From positions 1,178,001 through 1,242,000 of the forward strand of contig OZ219864.1 in the NCBI GenBank assembly GCA_964291445.2: a stretch of DNA of 64,000 nucleotides. The letters run 5' to 3'. How positions within the stretch are numbered: the first letter of the stretch is position 1; the number at the start of each line of letters is the position of its first letter. The stretch is from JAPOXR01 sp964291445 (GTDB lineage: Bacteria > Pseudomonadota > Alphaproteobacteria > Rhodobacterales > Rhodobacteraceae). A model generated the notes under the pieces. The model saw nothing but the letters and a program-made list of their open reading frames with translations, searched no databases and was not told the origin of the DNA. A program made the translations under genes and the position numbers. Below, piece by piece: positions 1 to 15,000 of this stretch.

Positions 1-3000
1 GAGGCCGAGGACTTCACCGAAGTCGCCGACGTGACCATCGCTGCAGGCGAGACCAGCACCATGGTGACGATTCCGATTGTCGATGACGCGACCCATGAGA
101 CGCCCGGCGAGACCTTCACCATCGGTCTCGGGACGCTCCCCGCCGGTCTCGCTGCAGGGGATACGGCGGAAGTCGAAGTCGAGATCGATGACTTCAATGA
201 TGGCCCGTCTACGGTGACGTTTTCCGCATCCAAAGCCCAGGCCAAGGAATCAACGACGGAGTTTCCTTTGACCGTTGATCTCGACAAGCCGTTGTCGGAG
301 AAACTGACCATTCCGTTCGTGTACACCTTCGATACCGCCAAGCCGGCGGACGTCAATCAGGTCGCGAACATCACCATCCGGGCCGGTCAGGCCGGCACTC
401 GTCGCGCTGGCACGATAACTTTCAATGTCGCCGATGACGACATCTACGATGGCCCGAGGGTATTCACGATCGCATTGGGCGACTTGCCGTTGCCGGAATC
501 GAAGATCGTCAAAGGTGAGTTCCCGGAATTGGAATTCACGATTTTCGATGAATTTGACGACGCCCCAACATTTGCCTACGCTTCGAATTCGCCGTATGTG
601 GACGTGGACGAAGGCACTCCGGAATTGTCCCTGGTCCGCACGGGAAAGACCAAGGCGTCTTCATTTCTCCTCTATAAGACAACCAATTTCGTAGGCGCAG
701 ACGCGGGGAGCGACTACAAGCCGACACCCCATGGCGAGACCGACGTGGCCGAGGTGCCCGCTGACGATTCGACACCGGCCATACTGCTGCCGGTCATCGA
801 TGACGACGAGGACGAGGCCGGCGCGGAGTACTTCAATTTTGGTCTTGAGCGTATGGGTCATCGGGGTGTGAAAAGTGTCCCTCAGCAACGCAGCAAGTAC
901 ATTCGGATTGTTGACGACGACCCCACACCGGTCACCCTCGCCGCATCGGCTGGTGCCTCCATCGATGAAGGCGACGCCAGCAGCTCGGCCAGCCTGACCC
1001 TGACGCTGGCGCGGCCTCTTGAAAATGTTTTGTTTCTGTTCGGCAGCCCCTCACTCGTCGAAACCGCCGAGATCCCGCTGCTGCTTACCACCAGCACCGG
1101 CGTCGCGCTCCCCGGTGCGGCGAGCGCCGATTTCACCATTGCGGTGAGCGGCAACGGCGTCACTGCCACCGGCTTGAACAGCGCCACGCCAAAGATCAGG
1201 TTCAACAAGGCCGGGGTATCGGCCAAGGTGCAGACCGCCACCATCACCATCACCGCCACCACCCGCGATGACGGCGATTTCCAGGACGAGGCCATCCAGA
1301 TCGCCCTCGGCGACCTGACCGCGAGCACGCTTGCCACCAATCTTGAGGGTGGCGTCAGCGCCACCGACGACGGCGACCCCGCCACCGACGACAACATCGT
1401 CGCCATCAAGATCGTCGACGACGAGGAAGGGCCGGACGGCTTCGACCTGTCGGTGGATACCAACTCCGTCGCCGAGAACGCCCAGGCCGCGGCCACCATC
1501 AACGTCACCGCCACAGCTCAAGACAACGGTTCCTTCACGCAAGACCACGACATCGAGATCACCGTCGGCGGCGCGGAGGATACCGCCATCTCCGGCGCCG
1601 ACTATGCGGCGGTGGAGAAATTCACCATCACCATCACCGCCGGCCAGAGCAGCGCCAGCGGCAGCTTCAGCCTCGACCCCACCGACGACACCCTCGATGA
1701 GGCCGACGAGACCCTGAGCGTCACGGGCACCTCCGGCTCGCTCAAGATCACCCCGGCGAGCATCACCATCACCGACGACGACCCCGAGCCGACCGTATCC
1801 GTGGCCGATGCGACGGCGGTTGCGGAAGGCGACGACCCGGCGGTGACCGCCGATATGAGTTTTACGGTGAGCCTGTCGGCGGCGAGCGGCAAGGAGGTGA
1901 CTGCCCCCTACACCCTGACCGGCAACGCCACCGACGGCGCCGACTACGATGCGCCGGCGACCCAATCCCTGACCATCGCTGCGGGCGACACCAGCGGCGA
2001 GATCGTGATTCCGGTCAAGGGCGACACCATCGACGAGGTTGACGAGACTATCATCGTCAACCTGGGCGCCCCGACCAACGCCACGATTTCCTCGGCGGCA
2101 GGCGCGGGCGCGGCGACCGGCAGCATCACCGACGACGATACGCCCGAACTCAGCATCACGGCCGGCGCAGCGGTCACCGAGGGCACGGCGGCGAGCTTTA
2201 CCGTTGATGCCGACATCGCGCCGGCGGCCGATCTCACCGTGAAGGTCGATGTGGCCACCACGGCCGGCTTCGCCGCCAGCAACACCACCGGCGCACAGAC
2301 CTTCATCTTCCGGGCCGGCAAGACGAGCGAGACCTACGAGGTCAACACCGAATCCGACAGCGACGACGAGGCCGACGGCTCGGTGTCGGTAACCCTCAAG
2401 AACGGCACCGATTATGCGGTGGCTTCGAGCGGCGACTCGGCGAGCGTGGACGTGAACGACGACGACGCCACCAGCGTCACCCTGGGGCGGGCCGGTTCGG
2501 GCGGCATCGCCGAGGCTGGCGGCGCGGTGGATGTGACTGTGACTCTTGGCCGGAAACTTGTGGCGGGCGAGAGCGTCACGGTACCGCTGACGGTGTCCGG
2601 CGCTGTGGTGACAACGCGCTATACGCTTGGTCTCAAGGACGGTGGTGGCACGGGCGTTTCCCTCGACACCGCCGCGCCGCACAGCGCCCAGCACCCGGCG
2701 GTGACGCTGGCCGGCGCCGATGCGCAAACCGCGACGCTGAGCTTGACCGCCGTTGATAACACCGACCGCGTGGCCCGGACGGTAACCATCGCCTACGGCA
2801 CGGATGACGGCACCAATGACCGCAGCCCCTCGTCGAGCGGCCTGTCGGGCGGCGTCAGCACCACCGGCTCGGCATCGGTGCCGATTCTTGACGACGACGC
2901 CCAGATCAGCGTCGCCGATGCGAGCGCGGCGGAGGGCAGCGCGGTGGTGTTCAACCTGACCCTGCCGGATCCGGCGCCGAGCGGCGGCGTGACCATCGAC

Positions 3001-6000
3001 TACTCGACGTCCGACGGCCGGGGCAACAACGCCGACGCCACCCACCAGGTCGCCACCAGTGCCGATGACTACACAGCAGCGGCGGCCACTGCCTCAATCA
3101 CGATTGCCCAAGGCGATTCGAGCGGCACCATTAGTATCGCGACCACCGACGATGACACCTACGAGGGCGACCACTACTTCACGCTGACCCTCGACAGCAC
3201 CGACACCTTCAACATCAGCGACACGGCGGGTTCCGCCACCGGCACCATCACCGACGCGGCTGATACGCCGACCTTCGCCTTCTCCGCCGCCTCGACCGAT
3301 GCCGAAGAGGACGACGGCACGGTGACGCTGACTGTTAGCAAGACCGGCACGACCCTCGTCGCCGCCACCGTCAGCTACGCGACTGTGGACGGCACCGCCA
3401 CCGGCGGCAGCGACTTCACCGCCATCGCGAGCACGAACCTCAGCTTCGCCGTCGCCGACACGAGCAAGGACATCACCGTCAGCCTCACCGACGACAGCAC
3501 CGACGAGCCCGCCGAAGCCTTCACCGTGGGCCTCACCGCCGGCGCCGATGCCCAGCTTGGCAGCACGGCGAGCCACACCGTCAACATCGCCGACAACGAC
3601 GCCACCACGGTGACGCTCGAAGCCCCGTCCACCGCTATCGACGAGGATGCCGGAACCAAGACCATCACCGTCACCCTCGGCCGCGCACTCGAGGGCGACG
3701 AGACGCTGTCGGTGCCGCTCGCCTTCAGCGGTGCTGCCACCTTCGGCAGCGATTACACACTCGCCGCGCCGAACTCGACCCCCACCGGCGTCAGCTACTC
3801 GAACCTCACGAGCACCGACCTCTTGGCCAATCCGCCGTCAATCGCCTTCTCCGGCGTGGACAGCGCGGCGAGCAGCGCCACGGTCATCCTCACCGCCACG
3901 GCCGACACCACCGACGAGGGCACCTCGGAGTCGGTGACGGTGGGCCTTGGCACCCTCAATGCCAGCTCCGGCACCAACCTCGGCGGCGGCGCCTCCGGCT
4001 CCGGCACGGCGAGTTTCAACATCGAAGACGACGACGGTACACCGGCGGTGACGCTCGAGCTGTCGTCGGCGTCCATCACCGAGGATGGGGGTTCCAGCAC
4101 GGTGACCGCCACGCTGAGTGGAGCGTCCAGCCAGGACGTCACCCTGACGGTCGCCGCCGCGGCTGTCTCGCCGACGGTACCGGGCGACTTCGCGCTCAGC
4201 AAGAACACGACCCTGACCATCGCCGCCGGCGCCACCGAGAGCACCGGCGCGGTGACCGTCACGGCGGTGGACAACAATATCGACGCGGCCAACAAGACCG
4301 TGACCGTCTCGGCCACCGCGACCGGCGGCAACGGCATCGCCAGCCCGGCCAATGCGACGCTGACAATCACCGACGACGATGAGCGCGGCATCAGCGTCAC
4401 GCCGGTGACGCTGACTCTCGACGAGGCCGACAATCCGTCAACCCAGAACACCTCCGAGCACCAGAAGACGTACACCGTCGAACTGGACACCCAACCCACC
4501 GGCACGGTGACGGTGAACCTCTCGAGCGGCGACATCAAGATCGCCACGCTCAGCGAAACGAGCCTTGAATTCACGGCATCCGACTGGGACGCGCAGACCG
4601 TCACCGTCACCGCCGTCGCCGACGACATCGACAACGCGGGCGACGCCCGCACCGTGCGCATCACCCATACGGTGAGCGCCACCGGCACCGACTACAAGGA
4701 CGAAACTGCCCCGCCGGTGGACGTGACGGTCACAGACGACGACGGCGAGCCGACGCTGAGCATCGACGCGCCTAGCGTCGCCGAGGGCAACAGCGTCACC
4801 GCCACGATGACCTTCAAGGTGACGCTGACCCCGGCGAGCGGCAAGCCGGTGAGCGTCGCCTACGCCGACGCGGCCACCGGCACGGCGACCTCGGCCACGG
4901 ACTACGCGGCGATCTCGTCTGGAACCCTCAACTTCAAGGCCGGCGAGACCGAGAAGACGGTGACGGTGACCGTCAACGGCGACACCACGGACGAGCCCAA
5001 CGAAACCGTCATCCTGCGCCTGTCCTCGCCGAGCAACGCGACGCTCACCGGTGGTGACCAAACCCTCGACGGCACCGGCACAATCACGGACGACGACGCG
5101 ACGCCCACCGCCACACTCGTGCTGACCCCCGCGACGATCGACGAATCCGGCAACAAGAATGAAAGCACGGTCACCGCCACGCTGAGCGGCGCATCAAGCG
5201 AGGCCGTCACCCTGACGGTCGCCGCAACGGCCGTCGATCCCGCAGTCGTCGGCGACTTCACGCTGAGCACCAACAAGACCCTCACCATCGCCGCCGGCAG
5301 CAAGGCCAGCACGGGCGCCGTCACGATCACCGCCGTGGACAACACGGTGGACGCGGCCAACAAGACCGTCACCGTCTCGGCCACCGCGACCGGCGGCGGC
5401 GTGGCCGATCCAGCGAACGCGACGCTGACGATCACCGACGACGACACGCGGGGCGTGACGGTGGCTGGCGGCCCCCTGAGCATGGACGAGGCGGACAAGG
5501 CCGGGACGCAAGACACGCGCGAGGACCAGGACAGCTACACGGTGGTGCTTGACAGCGAGCCGACGGACGACGTGCGCATCGACATCACCGCGCTGAACAT
5601 AGTGACGCTGAGCCCGACAAGCCTCACCTTCACCCCGTCGAACTGGAACCAGGCGCAGACCGTCACCGCGACGGCGGTGGACGACGCCATCGACAACGCC
5701 GGCGATGCGCGCGCTGGCAGCATCACCCACTCGGTGGTGGCGGGCGATTCGGACTACGCCGGCGTCGCGGCGGCGAGCGTGGAGGTCACCGTGAACGACG
5801 ACGACGGCACGCCGGTGGTCACCCTGGAGCTGGACCCCGCGTCCATCGAGGAGGCCGGCGACGACAATGCGACCACGGTGACCGCTTCCCTGAGCGGCCC
5901 ATCGAGCCAGGTGGTCACCCTGACGGTCGCCGCCGCGGCCGTGTCTCCGGCGGCAGCGGGCGACTTCGCGCTCAGCGAGAACACGACCCTGACCATTGCC

Positions 6001-9000
6001 GCCGGCAGCACCACGAGCACCGGCGCGGTGACCATCACGGCGGTGGACAACACGGTGGACGCGGCCAACAAGACCGTCACCGTCTCGGCCACCGCGACCG
6101 GCGGCGGCGTGGCCGATCCAGCGAACGCGACGCTGACGATCACCGACGACGACGAGCGCGGCATCAGCGTTTCGCCGGTGACGCTGACCCTCGCCGAGGC
6201 CGACGATCCGTCAACGCAGAGCATCGCCGAGCACCAGAAGACCTACACCGTCGAACTCGACAGCGAGCCCACCGGCAGGGTGACGGTGGCCCTTGCGAGC
6301 GGCGACACCACGACCGCCACGCTGAGCGACAACAGCCTCGAGTTCACAGCGTCCGACTGGGACGCACAGACTGTCACTGTGACCGCCGTGGATGACGCCA
6401 TCGACAACGCGGGCGACCAGCGCACCGCGAGCATCACCCACACGGTCAGCGCCACGGGCACCGACTACGACGGTGAGACCGCCGCGCCCGTTAGTGTCAC
6501 CGTCACCGACGACGACGGCGCGCCGACGCTGAGCATCGACGCGCCGAGCGTCGCCGAGGGTGACGGCGGCACCGCGACCATGACCTTCACGGTGACCTTG
6601 GCGCCCGCAAGCGGCAAGGCAGTGAGCGTTGATTACGCCGACGCGGCCACCGGCACGGCGGACTCGGGCGACGACTACGCGGCGATTACGAACGGCCCGC
6701 TCAACTTCGCCGCCGGCGACAAGAAGAAGACGGTGGCGGTCACGGTCAACGGCGACACTACCGACGAGCTGAACGAGACAGTGGTGTTGCGCCTGTCCTC
6801 GCCGAGCAACGCGACGCTCACCGGTGGCGCCCAAACCCTCGACGGCACCGGCACCATCACCGACGACGACGATGCGCCCACCGGCATCACGCTCACCGTG
6901 GACAAGTCCACCATCGCCGAGGACGCCGCCACCGCGACGGTCACGGTCACCGCCACGGTCACCGGCGGCACCGCCTATGCGACCAACAAGATCGTCAGCG
7001 TCAAGGTTGGCAAAAGCGGCGATACCGCAGTCGAGGGCACCGACTACGCCAACGTCGCCGACATCGAGCTCACCATCAACGCGATGGAGACCAGCGCCGA
7101 GAAGACCTTCAGCCTCGACCCTGATGACGACGCCCTCGACGAGGACACCGAGACCCTGAGCGTCACCGGCACGGCGGACGGCGTCACCGTTACCCCGGCG
7201 AGCATCACCATCACCGACGATGACGACGCGCCGACGGTCTCGGTGGCCGACGCCACAGCGGTCAACGAAGGCAACGACCCCAACACCACCGTGAACCTCA
7301 GCTTCACGGTGACCCTCGACGCCACCAGCGGCAAGCAGGTCACCGTCCCCTACACCCTGGGCGGAACCGCGACCGCCGCCGACGACTATACCGCGCCGAG
7401 CCCCAAGTCGGTCACCATCGCCGCCGGCTCCCGCAGCGCCAACATCGACATCCCGGTCAAGGGCGACACATTGGACGAGCCCAACGAGACTGTCACCCTC
7501 ACCCTTGGCGCGCCGACCAACGCCACCGTCTCCGCGACGGAGGGCGCGGGTGAAGCCTCGGGCGCCATCACCGACGACGACGCGACGCCGACCGCGACGC
7601 TCACCCTGACCCCGGCGGCCATCGACGAATCCGGCGCCACCAACCAGAGCACGGTGACCGCGAGCCTGAACGGCGCGACCAGCCAGGACCTCACCCTCAC
7701 CGTTGCCGCCGCACCGGTGTCCCCGGCGGTCTCGGGCGATTTTACGCTGAGCGCCAACAAGACGCTGACCATCGCCGCTGGAGCCACCGCGAGCACCGGC
7801 GCGGTTACCGTCACGGCAGTGGACAACAGCGTCGATGCGCCGAACAAGACGGTCACCTTCTCCGCCGCGGCGAGCGGCGGCAACGGCGTGGCCGGTCCGA
7901 CGGGCGTGACGCTGACCATCAACGATGACGAGGGCACGCCGACGGTGTCGGTGGCGGACGCCACCGCGGTCACCGAGGGTGACGACCCCATGACCACCCA
8001 GGACATGAGCTTTGCGCTGACGCTTTCGGGGACCAGCAGCCAGGCGATAACGGTGCCCTACACGCTCACCGGCACGGCGACGGGCGGCAGCGACTACGAG
8101 ACGCCGAACCCCCTGTCGGCGACCATCGCGGCGGGGCAGAGGAGCGGCACCATCGTCGTCAAGGTCAAGGGCGACACGGCGGACGAGGTGGACGAGACCA
8201 TCGAGGTGACCCTGGGCACGCCGACCAATGCGACGGTCTCGGCGGTGCAGGGCGCGGGCACCGCGAGCGGCACCATCACCGACGACGACGCCACCACGGT
8301 GCTGTTGGCTCGCGCCGGCTCCGGCGGCATCGCCGAGGACGGTGGCACGGAGGAGCTGACCATCACGCTGGGCCGGGCGCTGGTGGCCGGCGAGAGCGTG
8401 ACGGTACCGCTTGCGGTGTCCGGCGCGACGGTGGCGACGCACTACACCCTTGGCCTCAAGGGCAACGGCGGCAAGGGTGTTTCGCTCGACACGACCTCGC
8501 CGCACAGCGCGGCGAGCCCGGCAGTCACGCTCTTGGGCGCCGGGGCGCAGACGGCGACGCTGACCCTCACCGCGGTGGCCAACACCGACAACGCCAGCCG
8601 CACGGTGTCCATCGCCTACGGGACAGGCACACAGGCACCCTCATCAAGCGGCCTGTCCGGCGGCATCACCACGAGCGGTTCGGCATCGGTGCCGGTCCTC
8701 GACGACGACGCCATGGTGAGCATCGCCGCCGCGAGCGCCGCGGAGGGCAGTGCGGTGGTCTTCACGGTAACGTTGCCGGAAAACGCCCCGAGCGGCGGGG
8801 TGAGCGTCGGCTACTCGACCTCCGACGGCCGCGGCAACAACGATGATGACGCCCACCAGGTCGCGACCGGCGCCGACTACACGGCGGCAGCCGAGAACGC
8901 GGCGCTCAGCATCGCCCAGGGCCAGCGCAGCGGCACCATCAGCATATCGACCACCCAGGACAGCACCTATGAGGGCGACCACCACTTCACGCTCAACCTC

Positions 9001-12000
9001 GACAGCACCAGCCACTTCAACGTCAGCGAAACTGCAGGCTCAGCCACCGGTACTATCACCGACGCGGCTGACACGCCGAGTTTCGCCTTCTCCGCCGCCT
9101 CCACCGATGCCGACGAGGACGACGGCACCCTGATCCTGACGGTTGCCAAGACCGGCACGACCCTCGTTGCGGCGACCGTCAGCTACGCGACGGTGGACGG
9201 CACCGCCACCGGCGGAAGCGACTTCACCGCCATCGCCAGCACCGAGCTCGACTTCACGGCGTCCGAGGCCAGCAAAACCATCAATGTCAGCCTCACCGAC
9301 GACAGCACCGACGAGCCGGATGAGGCCTTCACCGTCAGCCTCACCGCCGGCGCCGATGCCAAACTCGGCAGCACATCGAGCCACAGCATCGGCATCACTG
9401 ACGACGATGCGACCACGGTGACGCTCGAAGCCCCGTCCACCGCCATCGACGAAGACGCGGGCACCAAGACCATCACCGTGGAACTCGGCCGCGAGCTCAC
9501 CGGCGACGAGGTCCTCACGGTGCCGCTCAGCTTCGCAGGTACCGCCACCTTCGGCACCGACTACACACTCGCCGCGCCCAACTCGACACCCATTGGCGTC
9601 AGCTATTCGAACCTCGCGAGCACCGACCTCGCGGATGACCCGCCGTCAATCGCCTTCTCCGGCGTAGAAAACGCCGCGAGCAGCGCCACCCTCAATCTCA
9701 AGGCGAGCGACGACAGCACCCACGAAGGCGCCGCGGAGTCGGTCACCGTGGGACTCGGCACCCTAAACGCCAACTCCGGCACCAATCTCGACGGCGGCGC
9801 TTCCGGCTCCGGCACCGCGAGTTTCAACATCACCGATGACGACGATGCGCCCACCGGCATCACGCTCACCGTCGATACCACCACCATCGCCGAGGACGAC
9901 GACCCGGCAACCGTCACGCTCACCGCCACGGTCAACGGCGGCACCGCCTACCAGAGCGACACCACCGTCAAGGTCAAGGTCGGCGTGGCAACCGACAGCG
10001 CGGTCGAGGGCGCCGACTATGCGAACGTCGCCGACTTCGACCTGCTGATCAAGGCCGGCGCCATGAGCGTCCGCAAGACCTTCAGCCTGAACCCCACCGA
10101 CAACGCCCTCGACGAGGCGGACAAGACCATCAGCGTCACCGGCACGTCCGACAGCGTGACCATCACCGGCGCGCAGATCGCGCTGACCGATGACGACGTG
10201 CCCGAACTCAGCGTCAGCGGCCCGGCGGTCACCGAGGGCAGCGACGCGGTCTTCACCATCGCCGCCGACCCGGCGCCACACGCCGACCTCAATGTGCAGT
10301 TCGCCATCTCGGAAAGCGGTGGCTTCGTCGCGGCGGCCGACACCGGCAGCGGCAAGTCTGTGACGCTGGCCAAGGGCGCATCAAGCGTGACCTTCGATGT
10401 TGAAACCATCGGCGACACAGTGGACGAGGCGAGCGGTTCGGTGACCCTGACCCTCGCCGATGGCACCGGCTATGCGCCGGGTAGCAGCAAGTCCGCCGGT
10501 ATCGGGATTCTTGATGACGACAAGACCCAGGTGACCCTCGCTGCCAGCGCCGACACCACCCTCACCGAACAGGAGCCGACCGACACCGGCAGCCTTACCA
10601 TCACCCTCTCCCGCGACCTCGCCCCCGGCGAGATCGCCGAAGTGCCGCTCGCCCTGACCACCACCACGGGCATGGTGATCGCAGAGTCCGATGCGGCCCG
10701 GCGCGACTTCACCCTCAGCGCCAGCGGCGCCGGCGTGAGTCTCGCGGATGAGAACACCGCCGCGCCGAAAGTCACCATCACCGGCGGCGCGGCCACCGAA
10801 CAGGTCGCCACCCTGACCTTCGCCGCCACCAGCCGCGATGACGGCGACCTCGACCTCGATCGGTTACGGGTGGGAATCGGCCTGCTGACCACTGCCTCTC
10901 TCGGCACCGTCCTCGACGGCGGCATCGAAGGGGGCGCGGGCCTCAACCGGGCATCCATCGACATCATCGACTACCGCGACCCGGCGGTGGTGCTGTCCGC
11001 GGCCTCCATTGACCTCAAGGAGCGCTTCAAGGGCGCGACCTACGACGTGCGACTCGCCTCCAACCCCCGCGCCACGGTGACCGTCAAGCTGAGCGCCAGC
11101 GAGCAGGGCAAGCTGTCCCTGTCGCCGAGCACGCTCACCTTCAAGCCGGATGGCGACACGGCCTGGAACAGGGCGCAGAAGGTGACCATCACCGCCGAGA
11201 CGGATGAAGATGCGGACGACGAAACGATCGCCGTCAGCCATGCGGTGACCGCCCCCAAAGACACGCCCTACCACCAGGTAACGGCTGCGTCGCTGCAAGC
11301 GAACATCACCGATTTTGGCCATGCGCTTGACCTCTCCGCCACCTCGTACTCGGTGCGCGAATACGGGGGAACCGACAAGATCTTCGTATTTCTCACCGGT
11401 CGGCCGACAGCGGATGTGACCCTCGAGGCGACGACGCAGGACGGGGAATACATCGAAATCATCCCCGAAACTTGGGTCTTTTCCGCCGCGGACTGGAAAC
11501 CGGGACGCAGTGTGACGGTGAATATCAAGGGCATCAAGCGGTATGAGCATAGCAAGTTCGTTTCGGTTGGCATTGTTGCGAGGTCTGCCGACTCGAACTA
11601 CGACGGCAAGACGCTGGAAGCCGATGTCGCGATAACCGAAGACACCCGCCCGGTGGTGACGCTCACCGCCACCCCGGCGCCGGTCGCCGAAGGCGCCGAC
11701 CTGACGCTCACCGCCAGCATCGACGCGGCGCAAACGGGCGCCGTGGCGGTGCCCCTCGTCTATGTCAACGACACCGCGGCGGCGGGCGACTACGCCGCCG
11801 TGGCCAGCGTCACCATTCCCGCGAACCAGACGAGTGCCGAAGCCAAGGTCGCCATCGCCGATGACAGCACCTACGAAGGCAGCGAGGCGTTCAGCATCGG
11901 AATCGGCAATCTGGCCGATATCTATCGCGCGGAGGCGCCGGTTGACATCACCATCGACGACGAGGCGGACGCGCCGAGCTTCAGCTTCGCGCTCACCGCC

Positions 12001-15000
12001 TCCAAGGCAGCCGAGGCCGTCGGCACCCATTCGCTCACCGTGAGCAAGACCGGCGCGGCGTCGGTGCCCATCAGCCTCGCCTGGGCCACTGCCGACGGCA
12101 CCGCGCTCGCCGCCTCCGACTACAGCGGCGTCAGCGCCGGCAGCCTCGACTTCCCCGCCGCAGACGCCAGCGCCAGCCTTGATGTCACCCTCACCGACGA
12201 CGATGCCGACGAGTTCGCCGAAAACTTCCACGTGGACCTCGTGGCCGGCGCGGGCGCCAAACTCGGCGCCAACACGAGGCATACGGTGACGCTCACCGAC
12301 AGCGACCCGACCACGGTCTCCCTAAGCGCGCCGAGCGGCAACATCGACGAGGCCGCAGGCGCCAAGCGCATCTCCCTGACCCTCGGTCGGGCGCTCGCGA
12401 CCGGGGAGTCCCTGGTGGTTCCCCTCAGAATCACCGGCACAGCCACACTCGGCAGCGACTATGCGCTTGCCGCGCCGAATCCGACTCCCTCGGGCGTCGC
12501 CTATACGAACCTCGCGAGCAGCGATCTCGCAACCAACCCGCCGACCCTCACCTTCACCGGCGACGACGGCGCGTCGTCAACCGCCACCCTTGACCTGACA
12601 GCCACAGCCGATGTGCTCGACGAAGGCGCGAGCGAGCGGGTGCGCATCCGGCTCGGCACCCTCGCCGCCACCGGCCTCGACGGCGACGCCGCGGCGAGCG
12701 ATGACGGCGACGAAACCACCGCCGACAACGAGATCGACTTCCGCATTCAGGACGACGACGCCGCGCCCACCGGCGTCACCCTGAGTCTGGATACGGATTC
12801 GGTCAAAGCGGGCGAGCAGAGCGCGGTGGATGAGGACGTCGCCGCCGCCGTCACGGTGGGTGTGACCGCGGCGGTGGACGGCGCCACCACTTTCGGCGAG
12901 GCGACCGAGGTGAGCGTGACCGTCGGCGACGCTGACGACAGCGCCAAATCCGGCGACGACTACACGGCGGTGGATGTCTTCACATTGACCATTCCCGCCG
13001 GGGCGACGAGCGTGACCGGCAGCTTCAGCTTCGAGCCGGAAGACGATGCGCTCGACGAGCCCGACGAGACCGTCAGCGTCACCGGCGAGTCTGGCGACTT
13101 GACTGTGACCGGCACGAGCTTGCAGATCACCGATGACGACCTCGCCCCCGGCGGCATCGCGCTCAGCCTGGACGTGACTTCGGTGGCCGAGAACGTGGAG
13201 ACCGGGCCAAGCATCGCCGTCACAGCCAGTGTGAGCGGCGAGACGCGCTATCCGGCGGCAGTCACGGTGCGGGTGACCGTGGGCAAATCGACCGACAACG
13301 CGGTGTCCGGCACCGACTACACGGCGGTCGATGCCTTCGACATCGAGATCGCTGCCGGCGCGGCAAGCGCCACGAAAAGCTTCACCCTCGACCCCACCGA
13401 CGATGCGTTCGACGAGGTGGACGAAACCATCACCGTGAGCGGCGAGTCGGGCGACCTGACCGTGAACGGCGCCAGCATCACGCTCACCGACGACGATGTG
13501 CCCGAACTGAGCATCTCTGCCGGCGCGGCGGTGACCGAGGGCACGGCAGCGAGCTTCACCCTGGAGGCGGATCGGGCGCCCGCCGCCGACCTGACGGTGA
13601 ACCTCGATGTGGCGACCAGCACCGGGTTCGCGACCAGCGGCACGACGGGCGCGCAGACCTTCACCTTCCGCGCCGGCAAGACCAGCGAGAGCTACACGGT
13701 CAGCACCGAGTCCGACAGTGCCGATGAGGCCGACGGCTCGGTGTCGGTGAGTTTGAAGGCCGGCATGGGCTACGCGGTGGCGGCGAGCGACAACTCGGCG
13801 AGCGTGGACGTGAACGACGACGATGCCACCAGCGTCACCCTGGCGCCCACCGGGCCGATCGACATCGCCGAGAACGGCGGCAGCGCGGATGTGACCATCA
13901 CCCTCGGCCGGGCGTTGGCGGCGGGCGAGACCGTGACCGTGCCGTTGACCGTCTCCGGCGCCACGGTGACGACGCACTACACGCTTGCGCTCAAGGGCAC
14001 CGGCAACACGGGCGTCTCCATCGACACCACCGCGCCGCACAGCGCCCAGCACCCGGCGGTGACGCTTGCGGGCGCCGGGGCGCAGACGGCGACGCTGACG
14101 CTCACCGCGGTCGCCAACAGCGACCGCCTGACGCGGACCATCGCCATTGGCTACGGGACGAATGACGGCACCAATGACCGTAGCCCCTCGTCGAGCGGCC
14201 TCTCGGGCGGCATCAGCACGAGCGGAGTGGCCTCGGTGCGGATTCTCGACGACGACGCCAAGATCAGCGTTGCCGCCGCCAGCGCCGCCGAGGGCAGCGC
14301 AGTGGTGTTCATGGTGACGCTGCCGGACCCGGCGCCTGCAGGGGATGTCACCATCGACTACTCGACCGCCGACGGCCGCGGCGAAAGCACGGATGCCGAC
14401 TACCAGGTCGCCACCAGCGCCGACTACACGGCAGCAGCCGAGAACGCGACGCTCACCATCGACGAAGGCGATTCGAGCGGCACCATCAGCATCTCGACCA
14501 CGGCGGACACGACCTATGAGGGTGACCACCACTTCACGCTGACCCTGGACGCCACCGACAACTTCAACATCAGCGACACCGCGGGCTCGGCCATCGGCAC
14601 CATCACCGACGCGGAGGACACGCCGAGCTTTGCCTTCGCCGCTGCATCCACCACCGCCGACGAGGACGATGGCGCCCTGACGCTGGCCGTTCAGAAAACC
14701 GGCGACACCCTCCTTGACGCCACGGTGAGCTATGCGACCGCGGACGGCACCGCCACCGGCGGTAGCGACTTCACCGCAATTGCCAGCACCGACCTCGTGT
14801 TCAAGGCGGCGGACAGGAGTAAGGACATCAGCATCAGCCTCACCGACGACAGCACCGACGAGCCCGCGGAAGCCTTCACAGTAGACCTCACCGCCGGTGC
14901 CGATGCCAAACTCGGCAGCACCGCAAGCCACAGCATCACCATCACCGACAACGACGCGACCACGGTGACGCTCGGGGCACCGGCTGGCCACATCAGCGAG

